In this document: positions 1-10,210 of the stretch, piece by piece | Layout: every line of letters begins with the position of its first letter | Numbering within the stretch: position 1 is the first letter of the stretch | Assembly (NCBI GenBank): GCA_016647705.1 | Contig: CM028328.1 | Coordinates: forward strand, 5,295,311-5,359,310 | Origin: Eucommia ulmoides | Taxonomy: Eukaryota; Streptophyta; Magnoliopsida; Garryales; Eucommiaceae | Reading direction: 5' to 3' | DNA: 64,000 bases | Notes under the pieces: generated by a model | What the model was told of the DNA's origin: nothing | Seen by the model: the letters and a program-made list of their open reading frames with translations, nothing else | The model's database searches: none | Made by a program: the position numbers and the translations under genes

Positions 1-927
1 GATATCTTTGCCTGGTCCTACGATGACATGGTAGGACTGGACAAGAGTATCGTGGCCCATAAGCTGCCGCTAAAGCCGGGGAGTGTACCAGTCAAACAAA
101 GGTTGAGGAAACTAAGGCCCGCTGTCAGCCTCGAGGTCAAGGAGGAGATCGTGAAACAATTCAATGCTTGAATTATTGAAGTCTGTAACTACAGTGAATG
201 GCTCTCAAATGTCGTTCCCGTGCCAAAGTCCTCAGGAAAAATCAGAGTCTGCGTGGACTATCGTGATCTCAACCGGGCGAGTCCAAAAGATGATTTTCCA
301 CTGCCAAACATTCACATCATCATCGACAATACTGCGGGGCAAAAGCTCTATTCTTTCGCCGATGGGTTCTCTAGCTATAATCAGATTCTGATGGATGAGA
401 AATATCGAGAAAAGACAGCCTTCACTACCCTATGGGGAGTCTTTTGCTATAGGGCGATGCCTTTCGGTCTCAAAAACGCCGGGGCAACATACCAAAGAGC
501 AATGACGATCCTATTTCATGATATGATGCACAAGGAGATGGAAGTATATGTTGATGACATGATCGTTAAATCACAGGAGAACGAGGATCATCTCTGTCAT
601 TTGAAAAAGGTGTTCGACAGACTTCGAAAGTAACAGCTCAAGCTCAATCCAGCAAAATGCGCGTTTGGGGTGGCTTCCGAAAAACTTCTTGGTTTCATGG
701 TAAATCGCCATGGAATCGAGATTGATCCTGCAAAGACGAAGGCCATTCGTGAGATGCCGCCGCCGAGAAATGAGAAAGAAATCCGAGGTTTTCTGGGGCG
801 ATTAAATTTCATAGCCCGATTCATCTTCCAACTCACTGCCACTTGTGAGCCAATCTTCAAGCTACTTCGAAAAGAAAGTGACGGGCGATGGAATGCAGAT
901 TGCCAAAATGTCCTTGGAGAAAATTAA
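1..927 (+). pseudogene. Gypsy pol fragment: reverse transcriptase
   Basis: Frame 1 enters in the segment before RT (motif DIFAWS at the first codons) and runs through the RT palm. It includes the PVPK, VDYRDLN and MPFGLKNAGATYQR blocks and the catalytic YVDD at about 547-558. The RT makes element cDNA in cytoplasmic particles. Stops interrupt the frame at 169-171 and 631-633. Around 905-920 the homology moves into the next frame, so one indel has occurred. Downstream of YVDD the thumb and connection region is recognisable (LLGF, RGFLGRLN). The upstream end is cut by the window. This is a decayed copy that can make no full polyprotein. Confidence 0.88.
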
Positions 928-1336
928 AGTCTATCTAACGAACCCTCCCGTTCTAGTGCCGCCTCGGGAGAAGGTTCCGTTATTACTATATTTGTCAGTT
1001 CTCGACTCCTCCATGGGAGCTATTCTTGGGCAACTCGATAAATCTGGAAAGAAGGAGCAAGCCATCTACTACCTCAGCAAGCGCTTCACAAAGTATGAGG
1101 AAAATTATACCTTGCTGGAGAGAACCTGTTGTGCATTGGCTTGGTCCGCTCAAAGACTGCGCCATTATATGCTCCCACTGACTACCTACTTGATAGCCAG
1201 GATGGATCCCTTAAAATACATCTTCGAGAAGCCGATTCTGTCAGGAAAAGTTGCAAAATGGCAGATGCTGCTGACGGAGTTCGATATCATCTACAAGACC
1301 TAAAAGTCAGTAAAGGGTCAGGCGATAGCAGATCAG
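845..1336 (+). pseudogene. Gypsy pol fragment: Ty3-type RNase H
   Basis: After the frameshift the pol frame continues with the RNase H typical of Gypsy RT. It starts near the PPVLVPP segment and contains the DSSMGAILGQ block, the YYLSKRFTKYEENY block and the LRHYML segment. It ends at the stretch that normally links to the second RNase H (VKGQAIADQLA). A TAA at 1301-1303 breaks the frame, and the same frame then goes on into the next entry. In a live element this domain degrades the RNA strand of the RNA-DNA hybrid. The stop lies in the linker, so the domain itself is nearly complete. Confidence 0.8.
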
Positions 1337-3166
1337 TTGGCTAGTTGTCCAGCTCAAACGGATAACCAGCCTCTTGAGACGCTATTCCCTGACGAGTCGA
1401 TTCATGCGGTGGATGAAGAAAATGAGGAAACAGTCTGGAAAATGTATTTTGATGGAGCAGTGAACTCTCGAGGGGCTGGAATCGGAGCCGTTCTGGTTTC
1501 TCCGGGCAAACAGCATTATCCAGTGGCTTCCAAGTTGAAGTTCCAGAGCACAAATAATCGAGCTGAGTACGAAGCCTGTATTCTGGGACTCCAGCTGGCT
1601 GTCGATATGAAAATCAAAGAATTGCTAGTGTTCGGAGATTTTGAGCTGATAATCAATCAGGTGACGGATAAATATGCCACGAGAGATCCGACCTTGATAG
1701 CCTATAACAATCACCTCTTGGAGTTGTGCGAGCCATTTACAATAATAGAATTTGAAAGCATACCGAGGCTAAAAAATGACTTCGCCGATGCCTTAGCTAC
1801 CTTGGCATCTATGATATCTATCACTCGAGAGGATGATGATATCATTCCGGTGGTGATCCGAGTTCAACGCCGACCGGCCCACTGCTGCCAGCTTGAATCT
1901 GAGCCAGCCAAAGACCCGTGGTACCATGACATAAAGAACTTTCTGAAAAATCAGGAGTACCCGGAAGGGGCATCAAGTGTTGATCGGAAAACTCTCCGGA
2001 GGTTAGCAGGCCAATTCTTCCTAAGCGGGGAGACACTGTACAAACGCTCCCCTGACATGGGCCTGTTGAGATGTGTTGGAGTCAAAGAGGCCATCCAGTT
2101 GATGAAAGAGGTCCATGGTGGCATATGTGGACCTCACATGAGCGGCTTCATGCTTGCCAAGAAGATCCTGAGGACCGGTCATTTTTGGCTAACGATGGAA
2201 AGCGACTGCGTGCAGTTTGTTCGAAGATGCCATAAGTGTCAGATTCATGGTGATCAAATCCATGTCCCACCTTCGCACCTTCATTGCTTGGCGGCCCCAT
2301 GGCCCTTCTCAATGTGGGGTATGGACGTTATTGGGGAAGTTACCCCTAAGGCGCCGAGTGGTCATCGCTTTATCTTGGTGGCAATTGATTATTTTTCAAA
2401 GTGGGTAGAAGCCGTTTCCTTAACCCGAGTGACTCAAAAGATAGTAGCTCGATTCATCAAAGAAAATATTGTGTCAAGATACGGTTTGCCGCAAACATTG
2501 ATAACCGACAATGCTAAAAACCTGAAGGGTTCAGAAATACAGAAAATATGTCAGCAGTTCAAGATCGAGCACAAAAACTCAGCGCCTTACAGTCCAAAAA
2601 TGAATGGAGCAGTGGAAGCCGCCAACAAAAATATAAAGAAAATTCTCCGGAAGATGATTGACAATTATAAGGAGTGGGATGATATGCTGCCATATGCTTT
2701 GATGGCTTACCGAACCTCGGTTCGGACCTCGACAGGGGCAACCCCCTATTCTCTGGTTTATGGCACAGAAGCGGTGATACTAGCCGAGGTGGAAATTCCA
2801 TCTCTACGAGTGCTCATAGAGGCCGAGCTTAATGAAACTGAATGGGTACAACAACGGTTGGACCAACTTTGTTTAATCGATGAAAAGCGGCTGACAGCGA
2901 TATGCCACGGACAGTGTTACAGATAGAGGATTACTAGAGCTCATGATAAACGGATATATCCTAGAGTCTTCAAAGTCGGTGAGTTAGTTTTGAAGAAAAT
3001 CTTTCCTTTCCAAGATGAAGCTAAGGGTAAGTTTGCGCCAAATTGGGAAGGTCCTTTTGTTGTTCATAAGGCTTTGAGCGGTGGAGCGTTGATTCTCCAG
3101 GAAATGGATGGTGATGTATTTCCCGAGCCCCTAAACTCGGATTCTGTAAAGAAATACTTTGCCTAA
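1337..3166 (+). pseudogene. Gypsy pol fragment: second RNase H and integrase
   Basis: This is the longest open stretch of the element, 529 codons to a TAG at 2924-2926, and the same frame resumes to a TAA at 3164-3166. The archaeal-type RNase H is at roughly residues 35-165 (MYFDGAVNSRGAG, then NNRAEYEA, then DFADALA). The integrase zinc finger follows (VHGGICGPHMSG and CHKC). The core keeps the catalytic triad: Asp in GMDVIG, Asp in ITDNAK, and Glu in GAVEAANK 36 residues after it. The C-terminal part (GELVLKK, WEGPFVV) closes the protein. The triad looks intact, but the TAG removes the integrase tail. The apparent start codon is only the first Met after an upstream stop. Confidence 0.88.
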
Positions 3167-3302
3167 TAAATGTCCTTATTTTCTAAGTAAGTTTATTTCA
3201 ATTTGTGATTATCTGTTGCTTCAAAAAAAAAAAAAAAAAAATACGGCTCGAACATAGTGAAAACTCGAAAGAGCGCTATGAGAAAAATGTAGAGACCGTG
3301 TC

Positions 3303-3336
<34 letters not shown>

Positions 3337-4332
3337 AGAAGAAGAACAGTTAGATCACTCCTAGGGGCATTTTTGGAATTCCCACTACGGTTGACTTCCA
3401 TTGACCGTAAGACTTTTCTGTGTTCGGAACTTGATGGATTTGAGCAAGAGTTGAAATCTGTGAAAAGGAACATCGAATATGGCTCAAATTTGCATTGAAA
3501 TCATACTTGTCAGACAATCCGGCTTGAAATCTCGCAGTCAACATATCTGGTGATAAAGAAACCTGTTTGGGGTAAGGTTTTACACGTTTTCCCATATTTG
3601 GTTAAATCAGTTTTGCAGAATTTGAAAAATACAAAGCAAGCAGGAGTATGTGATTCTCTTAAGCACTGAGGATGCCTAGTAGAAAAGAGAAAGTGAGAAT
3701 CGGCGGGTGCAGAGAAATAAAGGCTGATAGGGATGTTGTCCAAAAAAAAAAAAAAAAAAAAAAAAAACAGACCCTGCCAACAACCCGGAGAAAACCTCCA
3801 GAAAGTACATCTCTAAGATTGACGGAAGGACGAGACGGAAAAATCTCCCGATACTGTCCCGTGACCCGAGAAAGTCAAGCGCCATCAAATGAGGGATTGC
3901 GACGGAAAGGGGGGGACGGAATTGATAGTCGTCAAGAGTGACAAGTTTTTCAAACTAAATTTTCGTGTTGCATGTGTTTTTTGTCCAATTACAGGGTTTT
4001 CAAAGGGCAGGGAAGCATGGATTTCTCTTTCACGAAGACTTCTTACCTTCTGGTTCAAATTAGAAACTTTTATTACTAAAAGTTCCAAAGCTCTAAATGA
4101 GCGTCTAGGTATGCGTTTTGCCCTGAAAAGGGCGAAAAGTGAACTACGCCAAACTTAATCCTCGGCATAATACTAAGGTACGCAGGCAATCTATAAATGT
4201 TCGGTCATCTGAGAGTTCGGCTGGGGCACATTTATATCTTTGCTCTCTCATTCTGACTCAGTCACAAGTGGGGGCATATTTTATACTCTTGAACTTTCTT
4301 TAAGCCCCTGGCCAAGAGGGCTGGGGCATGAA
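3167..4332 (+). other. Non-coding 3' spacer of the Gypsy element
   Basis: This is the stretch between the pol stop and the tandem array. It holds uninterrupted poly(A) runs at about 3223-3241, 3305-3334 and 3742-3767. Several short G-rich stretches (for example AGTGGGGGCAT near 4267) recall PPT-like sequence. Long pol-LTR spacers are common in Tat elements. I see no credible gene on either strand. Short open frames here are made of Lys or Phe runs from the poly(A) tracts. Confidence 0.6.
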
Positions 4333-4835
4333 TAATTTTTATTACTCTAAACGATCCTCTAAACAGACACATGTTCGTCATGAGTATCGTTATGAGTCAT
4401 TTTTATTACTCTAAACGATCCTCTAAACAGACACATGTTCGTCATGAGTATCGTTATGAGTCATTTTTATTACTCTAAACGATCCTCTAAACAGACACGT
4501 GTTCGTCATGAGTATCGTTATGAGTCATTTTTTATTACTTTAAACAATCCTCTAAACAGACATTTGTTCGTCATGAGTATCGTCATGAGTCATCATTTTA
4601 TTACTCTAAACGATCCTCTAAACAGACACTTGTTCGTCATGAGTATCGTCATGAGTCTTTTTTTTTATTACTCTAAACAATCCTCTAAACAGACACTTGT
4701 TCGTCATGAGTATCGTCATGAGTCCTTTTTTTATTACTCTAAACAATCTTCTAAACGGACATTTGTTTATCATGAACATCGTCATGAGTATTCTTTTATT
4801 ACTCTAAACGTACACGTATTCGTCATGAATCATTT
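4333..4835 (+). repeat. Tandem array, 64-67 bp unit, about 8 copies
   Basis: Successive copies of ATTACTCTAAAC start at 4341, 4405, 4469, 4534, 4600, 4667, 4733 and 4798. The period therefore grows from 64 to 67 bp as T runs lengthen. Each unit also carries GTTCGTCATGAGTATCG. Left-hand copies are most alike and the right-hand ones degrade. The array sits just upstream of the polypurine tract, in the 3' untranslated part of the element. Confidence 0.9.
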
Positions 4836-4960
4836 TATTTTATTTGTTCTATTATTGGAAAATATACTAAAAATAAAAATAAATAAATAAATAAAGATAA
4901 AATGGGACGATCAAAATGACGTGGTCTTTTATCTTTGTCAAGCAAGTGAACCTGCATGAC

Positions 4961-4973
4961 AAAGAGGGGCAGC
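4961..4973 (+). other. Polypurine tract of the Gypsy element
   Basis: AAAGAGGGGCAGC lies directly before the LTR start TGTAGACACGG. A purine-rich block abutting the LTR is the expected plus-strand primer site. Confidence 0.75.
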
Positions 4974-5255
4974 TGTAGACACGGCATTTTTGACCGCCTC
5001 GCAAAAAAATTATACTTTATTTTATAGTTACCTTTTTTTATTTTATTTATTTTGTTTTGATTGTACCGTATTTATGCGGTTTAATACTGCTAAATTAAGT
5101 TTTATTAATCTCTTAAGTAAATTAAATATTAGTAATTGATTTTTTTTTTTGGTAGATTTTTCGAAGTGGAATAAAAACGCGTTAATTCGAAACAAAATGG
5201 ACAAGAAAAGACGAGAACGAGAGAGGCCTGGACCGAACGCGCGGGGGGGGGGCTG

Positions 5256-5425
5256 CAAAAGGGTCGCTGGTGCGACCAGCTGGCCGCACCAGCGACCAGC
5301 CACTGGTCGCTGGTGCGACCAGCTTTAAAGCTGGCCGCACATGCGGCCAGCAGGGGGGGTGTCCCCCCTGCTTTTGGGTGTACCAAATTCGGTGCACCCA
5401 AAAGCTGGTGGGTGCACCCACCTCT
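5256..5425. repeat. Cluster of GC-rich inverted repeats in the LTR
   Basis: About 170 bp are built from short perfect or near-perfect inverted repeats. Examples are GGTCGCTGGTGCGACC (twice), GCTGGCCGCACATGCGGCCAGC in two parts around CACATG, AGCAGGGGGG against CCCCCCTGCT, and CTTTTGGGTG against CACCCAAAAG. The block is far richer in GC than its surroundings and lies 60-230 bp upstream of the TATA box. Confidence 0.8.
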
Positions 5426-5487
5426 TTTTTTATTATTTTTTTTTACTTTTGTGTTTGTTCTTTGTCGGCAAATTCCACTTTTCCTTC

Positions 5488-5497
5488 CTATAAATAG
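5488..5497 (+). promoter_or_regulatory. TATA box of the Gypsy LTR
   Basis: CTATAAATAG fits a plant TATA box and lies about 0.5 kb inside the LTR, where U3 should end. Transcription would start about 30 bp further on. The 121-bp array would then lie in the transcribed part of the LTR. Confidence 0.7.
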
Positions 5498-5835
5498 AGG
5501 AAGGATCACAAGAGGGAGGGAGAAAAATTTGGAGTGGAAGAAATTTTTTGAGAGAAATTTTTGTAAGGGAGAGGAGAAATCTGGAGAAAAATTTTGAAGA
5601 AAATAATATTATTTTTATTTTATTGTAATTTTGAAGAAGAAAAATCTCCAAGAAGGTGGTAAATTTTCATCTGTTGTAAATCTTACTCTTATTTTTTTAA
5701 GTTGTTATTATATTAATTTTTTTTTTGTAAATTAGATTTTTTTTTTCTTCTTCCTTTATTATTTATTTATTTATTACTTTTTATTTTCTTTTTATTTATT
5801 TATTTATTTATTTATTTTTATTTTTTTTTAAGTAA

Positions 5836-6790
5836 ATAATACGAGGTGGAAAATTCCCAACCTTCAATTTGAATGGCTAAGATTTAGAAGGGAATTACTC
5901 TCCTCGATGCGTGTGTACGGGTGTTTTATTTAATTTGTATTAAATATAATGTGCTAACAATACGAGGTGAAAAATTCCCAACCTTCAATTTGAATGGCTA
6001 AATTTAGAAGGGAATTACTCTCCTCGATGCGTGTGTACGGGTGTTTTATTTAATTTGTATTAAATATAATGTGCTAACAATACGAGGTGGAAAATTCTCA
6101 ACCTTCAATTTGAATGGCTAAATTTAGAAGGGAATTACTCTCCTCGATGTGTGTGTACGGGTGTTTTATTTAATTTGTATTAAATATAATGTGCTAACAA
6201 TACGAGGTGAAAAATTCCCAACCTTCAATTTGAATGGCTAAGATTTAGAAGGGAATTACTCTCCTCGATGCGTGTGTGCGGGTGTTTTATTTAATTTGTA
6301 TTAAATATAATGTGCTAACAATACGAGGTGAAAAATTCCCAACCTTCAATTTGAATGGCTAAATTTAGAAGGGAATTACTCTCCTCAATGCGTGTGTGTG
6401 GGTGTTTTATTTAATTTGTATTAAATATAATGTGCTAACAATACGAGGTGGAAAATTCCCAACCTTCAATTTGAACGGCATAAATTTAGAAGGGAATTAC
6501 TGTCCTCGATGCGTGTGTTCGGGTGTTTTATTTAATTTGTATTAAATATAATGTACTAACAATATGAGGTGGAAAATTCCCAACCTTCAATTTGAACGGC
6601 ATAAATTTAGAAGGGAATTACTCTCCTCGATGCGTGTGTGCGGGTGTTTTATTTAATTTGTATTAAATATAATGTGCTAACAATACGAGGTGGAAAATTC
6701 TCAACCTTCAATCAGAACGGTCTAGGTTTAGAAGGGGGATCACTTCCCTCAAATGTGTGTGTATGTGTATATAAGGAGGATTTAAAAATA
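5836..6790 (+). repeat. Tandem array, 120-121 bp unit, 8 copies
   Basis: Copies of the ACGAGGTGGAAAATTC block start at 5841, 5962, 6082, 6202, 6323, 6443, 6564 and 6685. Spacing is 120 or 121 bp. Each unit includes GGGAATTACTCTCCTCGATG and a GTGTGTACGGGTGTTTT block. The last unit is diverged and runs out near 6790. The array lies in the LTR downstream of the TATA box. Confidence 0.92.
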
Positions 6791-7621
6791 AAATAAAAAC
6801 ATTCGGATTTAAATTCTAATTGGACTTAATCGGATAAGGTACCGTCTTTGGACGGGCGTCTTGGGGTGCTTGACACCTTCCTCGAGCGTAACTGACCCCC
6901 AAACTCTTTAAACGAATCTCTGATTAGACCATATTATTTTTGGAGTCAAATTTTACTTAAGCTATTTTTAAATTATTTTCAAAAAAGAAAAATATGGTGA
7001 CCTAGCACATCATTTAAACCCAATGCTAGGTGGCGACTCCTTTTTCTAAAACAGGCTTAAGTACATTTTAATGAGAAAATCGACGTTTTTAAAAAACCCT
7101 TCTCGTTTTACCAGCGCCAAGCATATATAAACATATATCTATATATATATTTGTTTTTGGTTTTCTGTGGAAAATTGGGGCGCATTCAGCGACCAACTAA
7201 ATTTGTCACTAAAAGTAAGATTTTGCAACGAATGTTATTTGAATAATATACCAAATTGTGTAAAGAGAAACATAAATCTATAAAACATACATTCCAAACA
7301 TATGTAAATGAAACTCCCATAACAAATAAACATGTCTCAACTCATATAACGTAAATAATATCAAACTAAATAAACAATTTTTTTTTTCAAATTCTCAAAT
7401 AGTACATAAAAAACAAAATTGTGGATAGATGTACTAAAATAATCTCATTCTTTCCCCCAAAAAAACAAAGTATTTGTATCAAATATCTTCCCTTGCACAA
7501 AAATAGTCTTCATAATTTCAAATTAACGAACAATTAATCTGCATTAGAAACAAATCAGATAAATCAATAACTCAAATCTTACTTAAAGTACAAGAGGGAA
7601 AATGTAATTTTATTAATTGAG

Positions 7622-7729
7622 TCATAGTGAACGACTTATGTCCTTAAAACATTGAGTCACCTCTTTCTTTTGTTCATCTGAGAAACATAATGTTGCAGAA
7701 ACTAGGCGAGTCTTCTGAGCTTGCTCATC
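7622..7729 (-). pseudogene. Exon-like fragment, C-terminal end of an unrecognised gene
   Basis: On the minus strand a pyrimidine-poor stretch ends in TTTTGTAG and is followed by 36 codons ending in TGA. The piece begins DEQAQKTRLVSATLCF and ends KDISRSL. The acceptor-like AG, the open frame and the stop make it look like a captured last exon. I do not recognise the protein. It may belong to the same chimeric transcript as the exons at 8541 and 8895. No expression evidence is available. Confidence 0.4.
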
Positions 7730-8133
7730 CTACAAAATTTTAAAAAAGAAAAGGGGGAGGGGGGGGGGGGGGAAGAAAAATTTTAGTTGTTATCAAAAGT
7801 GCGCAAGTTTCAAATTGTAAGGAACAATTTGAAATGTTGTTGTTCTATTCCAAATTTTTTAGAACAATTTTATGGGGACACCAAAGGAAAGGATTTGATC
7901 CCAAAGAAAAAGTAGTAGGAATCTAAACATCCATAAAACGAGCAATAAGGCATAAGCAAGAACATTAAAGGCGTCTAATAATAAGGACAACCTCCATTGT
8001 TCAAGAAAAACATTTTTGTACAGCCAAATCATATAAATGAGTGAAGCTGTCAAATTAATGACAATAGTAACAACACACAACAACAAGAATGAAATAGAAA
8101 AAAAATCGAAAATACATGCCACAATTTAATCTA

Positions 8134-8367
8134 GGGTTAATTACACTTTACCTTCTTGTGGTTTGGTCAATTTGTACTTTACCCCCCTGTGATTTGAAAA
8201 TAGCCACTTACCTCCCTATGATGAGATATTTGTTACATTTACCCCCTACATGAGGGGGGTAAGTGGTTTGAAAATCTGACCACATGGGGGGTAAGTGGCG
8301 ATTTTCAAACTACAGGGGGGTAAATGCAAATTGGTCAAACCACAAGGAGGTAAGGTGTAATTAACCC
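8134..8367. mobile_element. Mutator-type MITE with 9-bp target duplication
   Basis: The 234-bp element starts GGGTTAATTACAC and ends GTGTAATTAACCC. Its two halves form long inverted repeats (TACCTTCTTGTGGTTTGG against CCACAAGGAGGTA). It is flanked on both sides by TTTAATCTA (8125-8133 and 8368-8376). A 9-bp target duplication is typical of Mutator-like elements. It lies inside the CACTA arm and is therefore younger than that arm. Confidence 0.88.
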
Positions 8368-8540
8368 TTTAATCTAACCAATGCAAATATCAATCTGTAA
8401 TTCTATTTTGATCTCCTTGTCAAAAACATTTATGTTTGCACCCAATAAAAAATGCGAGGTCATGCGCTAATGATCTAAGCTACACAATTGAAAGCCTAGT
8501 GAATTGAGAGTTTCTTGTTAGATATCATGACATTAGTTTA

Positions 8541-8717
8541 CAAAACAGAGTTTAAAGAAGTGAGTAGATGGGTGGTAATAATGGTGTACATCTGCATGGC
8601 ATCCTTAGTGAGGTAAATAGGAGCGAGATTCAAGGAATTTATTGGGCTGAAAGGTTGCACAACTTGAATATTATCAAGACCAAGAATCGAATCAGCATGT
8701 TCATGAGTAAAAACAAT
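8541..8717 (-). pseudogene. Captured exon of a metallo-beta-lactamase-fold hydrolase
   Basis: The minus strand after an acceptor-like CTGCAG reads IVFTHEHADSILGLD and then QVVQPFSP and APIYLTKDAM. THEHAD is the HxHxD metal-binding motif of metallo-beta-lactamase-fold hydrolases. The QPFSP and PIYL context matches plant PhnP-like hydrolases (often named putative hydrolase C777.06c). Only this exon is present, and the rest of the fold is absent. It lies in a CACTA arm beside another exon-like piece with a matching phase, which suggests capture by the element rather than a working gene. Confidence 0.6.
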
Positions 8718-8894
8718 CTGCAGTTTTTATACAACATCAGCTACACTTCACACACGCATCTCCCATCAATTATCAAGAAAAATGAGAAGAAAGCATGAAA
8801 ATCAAACAAAGTAAACTACACAAGCAGGAAAAATTAATCACATTAAAAATCAGTTCTTCAATTTGCAATTTAAAAAGAAAAACGTAATATTAAC

Positions 8895-8963
8895 CGTTTG
8901 TTCAGTGTTTCCACTTCCAAATTCAAGTTCTCGTTCCAAAAAAGCAATTTCTTTATGCACCAT
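8895..8963 (-). pseudogene. Exon-like fragment with start codon, unrecognised
   Basis: On the minus strand ATG opens 23 codons (MVHKEIAFLERELEFGSGN...) ending at a GT that could be a splice donor. The phase is zero, as in the downstream metallo-hydrolase exon at 8717, so a chimeric transcript across 8963-8541 is possible. Upstream lies a leader-like stretch free of repeats. I do not recognise the peptide. Confidence 0.35.
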
Positions 8964-10210
8964 TTTCTCTCCTCAGATCCATCAACTAGGGTTGAGGAAA
9001 GAAAGAATCTGATGGAGCAACACGTGAGAGAGAGTAGCGGTGTGAGGTTTCTATATTTCAATTTTGTAACATGGAGTTGAAGCCTTTAAATTGAAATCAG
9101 AAAGAAACGCAAAGGGGTTCACCTCCAATTCCAATCCTGAAGCTTGAATTCCATGAAATTCTTTATTTTTTAATAAAGTTCACATAAATTTGAACCAATT
9201 AAAGGAAAATTAAATGTTAGATTACCTGGTCGTCGATGAGAGAAAGGGAGAGGGGCTTGGAGGCTGTCGATCAGAGGGCATGGCGACGGCAAGGGCTGGA
9301 GAGACATTTAATGGACTAGAGAGAGGCATAGCGAAGATGATGGTGTGAGAAAGGTGAGCGATATCAACGGTGAACCTCGTGTGATGGGAGATATCGGCGC
9401 AACAAGGTGAGCGATGGTGGCCTTAGGTCTTATGCGAGGGTTCTTAGAGGTTGATGAACGAACGTGGAAGGAAAGAAGGGTTTCGACGATGAAAAGAACG
9501 CCTTTTTTTGTTCGGTTTAGCGCTAATTTTTTTCACTAACAATTTAAATATCTCACTTTTAATAATAAAATGCGATAAAATTATTCATTTACTACCACAT
9601 TTATTTAAAAAAATGAGATAAAAAAATATTTTTAATCACATAATAACTTTTAAACAAGATTATATTTTACTTATATCTTTACAATCATAGTTTACACAAA
9701 AATGAGATAAATTAAATTTGCTAAGCGTGATAAAAAGTATTTTTTTTGTAGTGAGCGTACATCAGATCGTAGGAAAGCTATAGTAGAGGTATAGGTGAGG
9801 GAAGATGAATTAGGCATGAATGGGGTTTGAATTGTGTATGTATATATTACACTAACATTTTTATAATTAAATATAAATATATTATACTAATATTTGGATA
9901 ATTAGTGAGGAATTAGTTGGTGGCTATATATTATAAATTTTTTAGCCACAAAAAACTATTGTTGCTAATAATTTTTTATTTATTGCTAAAATAAAATTAA
10001 ATAAAGGTAAAGTATTTGTGACTAATTTATTGACGAATTACATATTTCGTCACTAAAACTAATTTTTGGTCAGGAATTTTTTGTGTCATTGCCAATAGTC
10101 ATTGAGTTTTAGCGTGAAAATTAAATTTCATTGCTAACACTAACCTTTTGCGACGAATTTTATTTTTGTTACTAAAGTTCGTTGCTAATAGTATTTTTTT
10201 TCTTGTAGTG

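Larger units (their letters stand above)
1..7188 (+). mobile_element. Ty3/Gypsy Tat-lineage LTR retrotransposon, 3' part
   Basis: The order is RT, Ty3-type RNase H, a second (archaeal-type) RNase H, integrase, a long non-coding 3' spacer with a tandem array, a polypurine tract and an LTR. The second RNase H before integrase is the hallmark of the plant Tat lineage. The gag, protease and 5' LTR lie beyond the left edge. The LTR start (TGTAGACACGG after the PPT) is clear. The LTR end is inferred at a CA near 7188, where CACTA-type subterminal sequence begins, so the element probably inserted into that CACTA element. At least four stops and one frameshift show it is dead. Confidence 0.85.
4974..7188 (+). 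mobile_element. 3' LTR of the Gypsy element
   Basis: The LTR begins with TGTAGACACGG after the PPT. It holds a GC-rich hairpin block, a TATA box at 5488, an array of 121-bp repeats and a conserved block near 6845-7035 (GGGCGTCTTGGGGTGC, GGTGGCGACTCC) that I associate with Tat LTRs. The right end is inferred from a CA at 7187-7188 just before CACTA-type sequence. An alternative end lies near 7119. The partner LTR is outside the window. Confidence 0.65.
7189..10210. mobile_element. Right arm of a non-autonomous CACTA element
   Basis: The right end is TTCTTGTAGTG at 10200-10210, the complement of the CACTACAAGAA terminus of plant CACTA elements. Subterminal repeats such as GACGAATT and GTCACTAAA are dense at 10020-10190 and recur at 7189-7250 in the opposite sense. 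The left CACTA terminus is missing, probably separated by the Gypsy insertion that ends at 7188. No transposase is visible. The interior holds exon-like host gene pieces on the minus strand and a MITE, so this is a candidate gene-capturing (Pack-CACTA) element. Confidence 0.68.

Noticed and set aside
3205-3498. 97-codon frame with Lys runs
   Set aside because: It is created by poly(A) tracts in the Gypsy 3' spacer.
4435-4890. 151-codon plus-strand open frame with repeated RHEYRHESFFYYSK-like peptides
   Set aside because: It is the read-through of the 64-67 bp tandem array in a non-coding spacer, with no start context or domain.
7859-8122. 87-codon minus-strand frame with several hydrophobic stretches
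   Set aside because: It is AT-rich (Leu, Ile, Phe) with no recognisable family or splice support. It may be a piece of a captured membrane-protein gene but cannot be supported.
9510-9748. Small CACTA-like MITE ending TTTTTTTGTAGTG
   Set aside because: One end looks right, but the left end and a 3-bp duplication do not match, so I did not annotate it.
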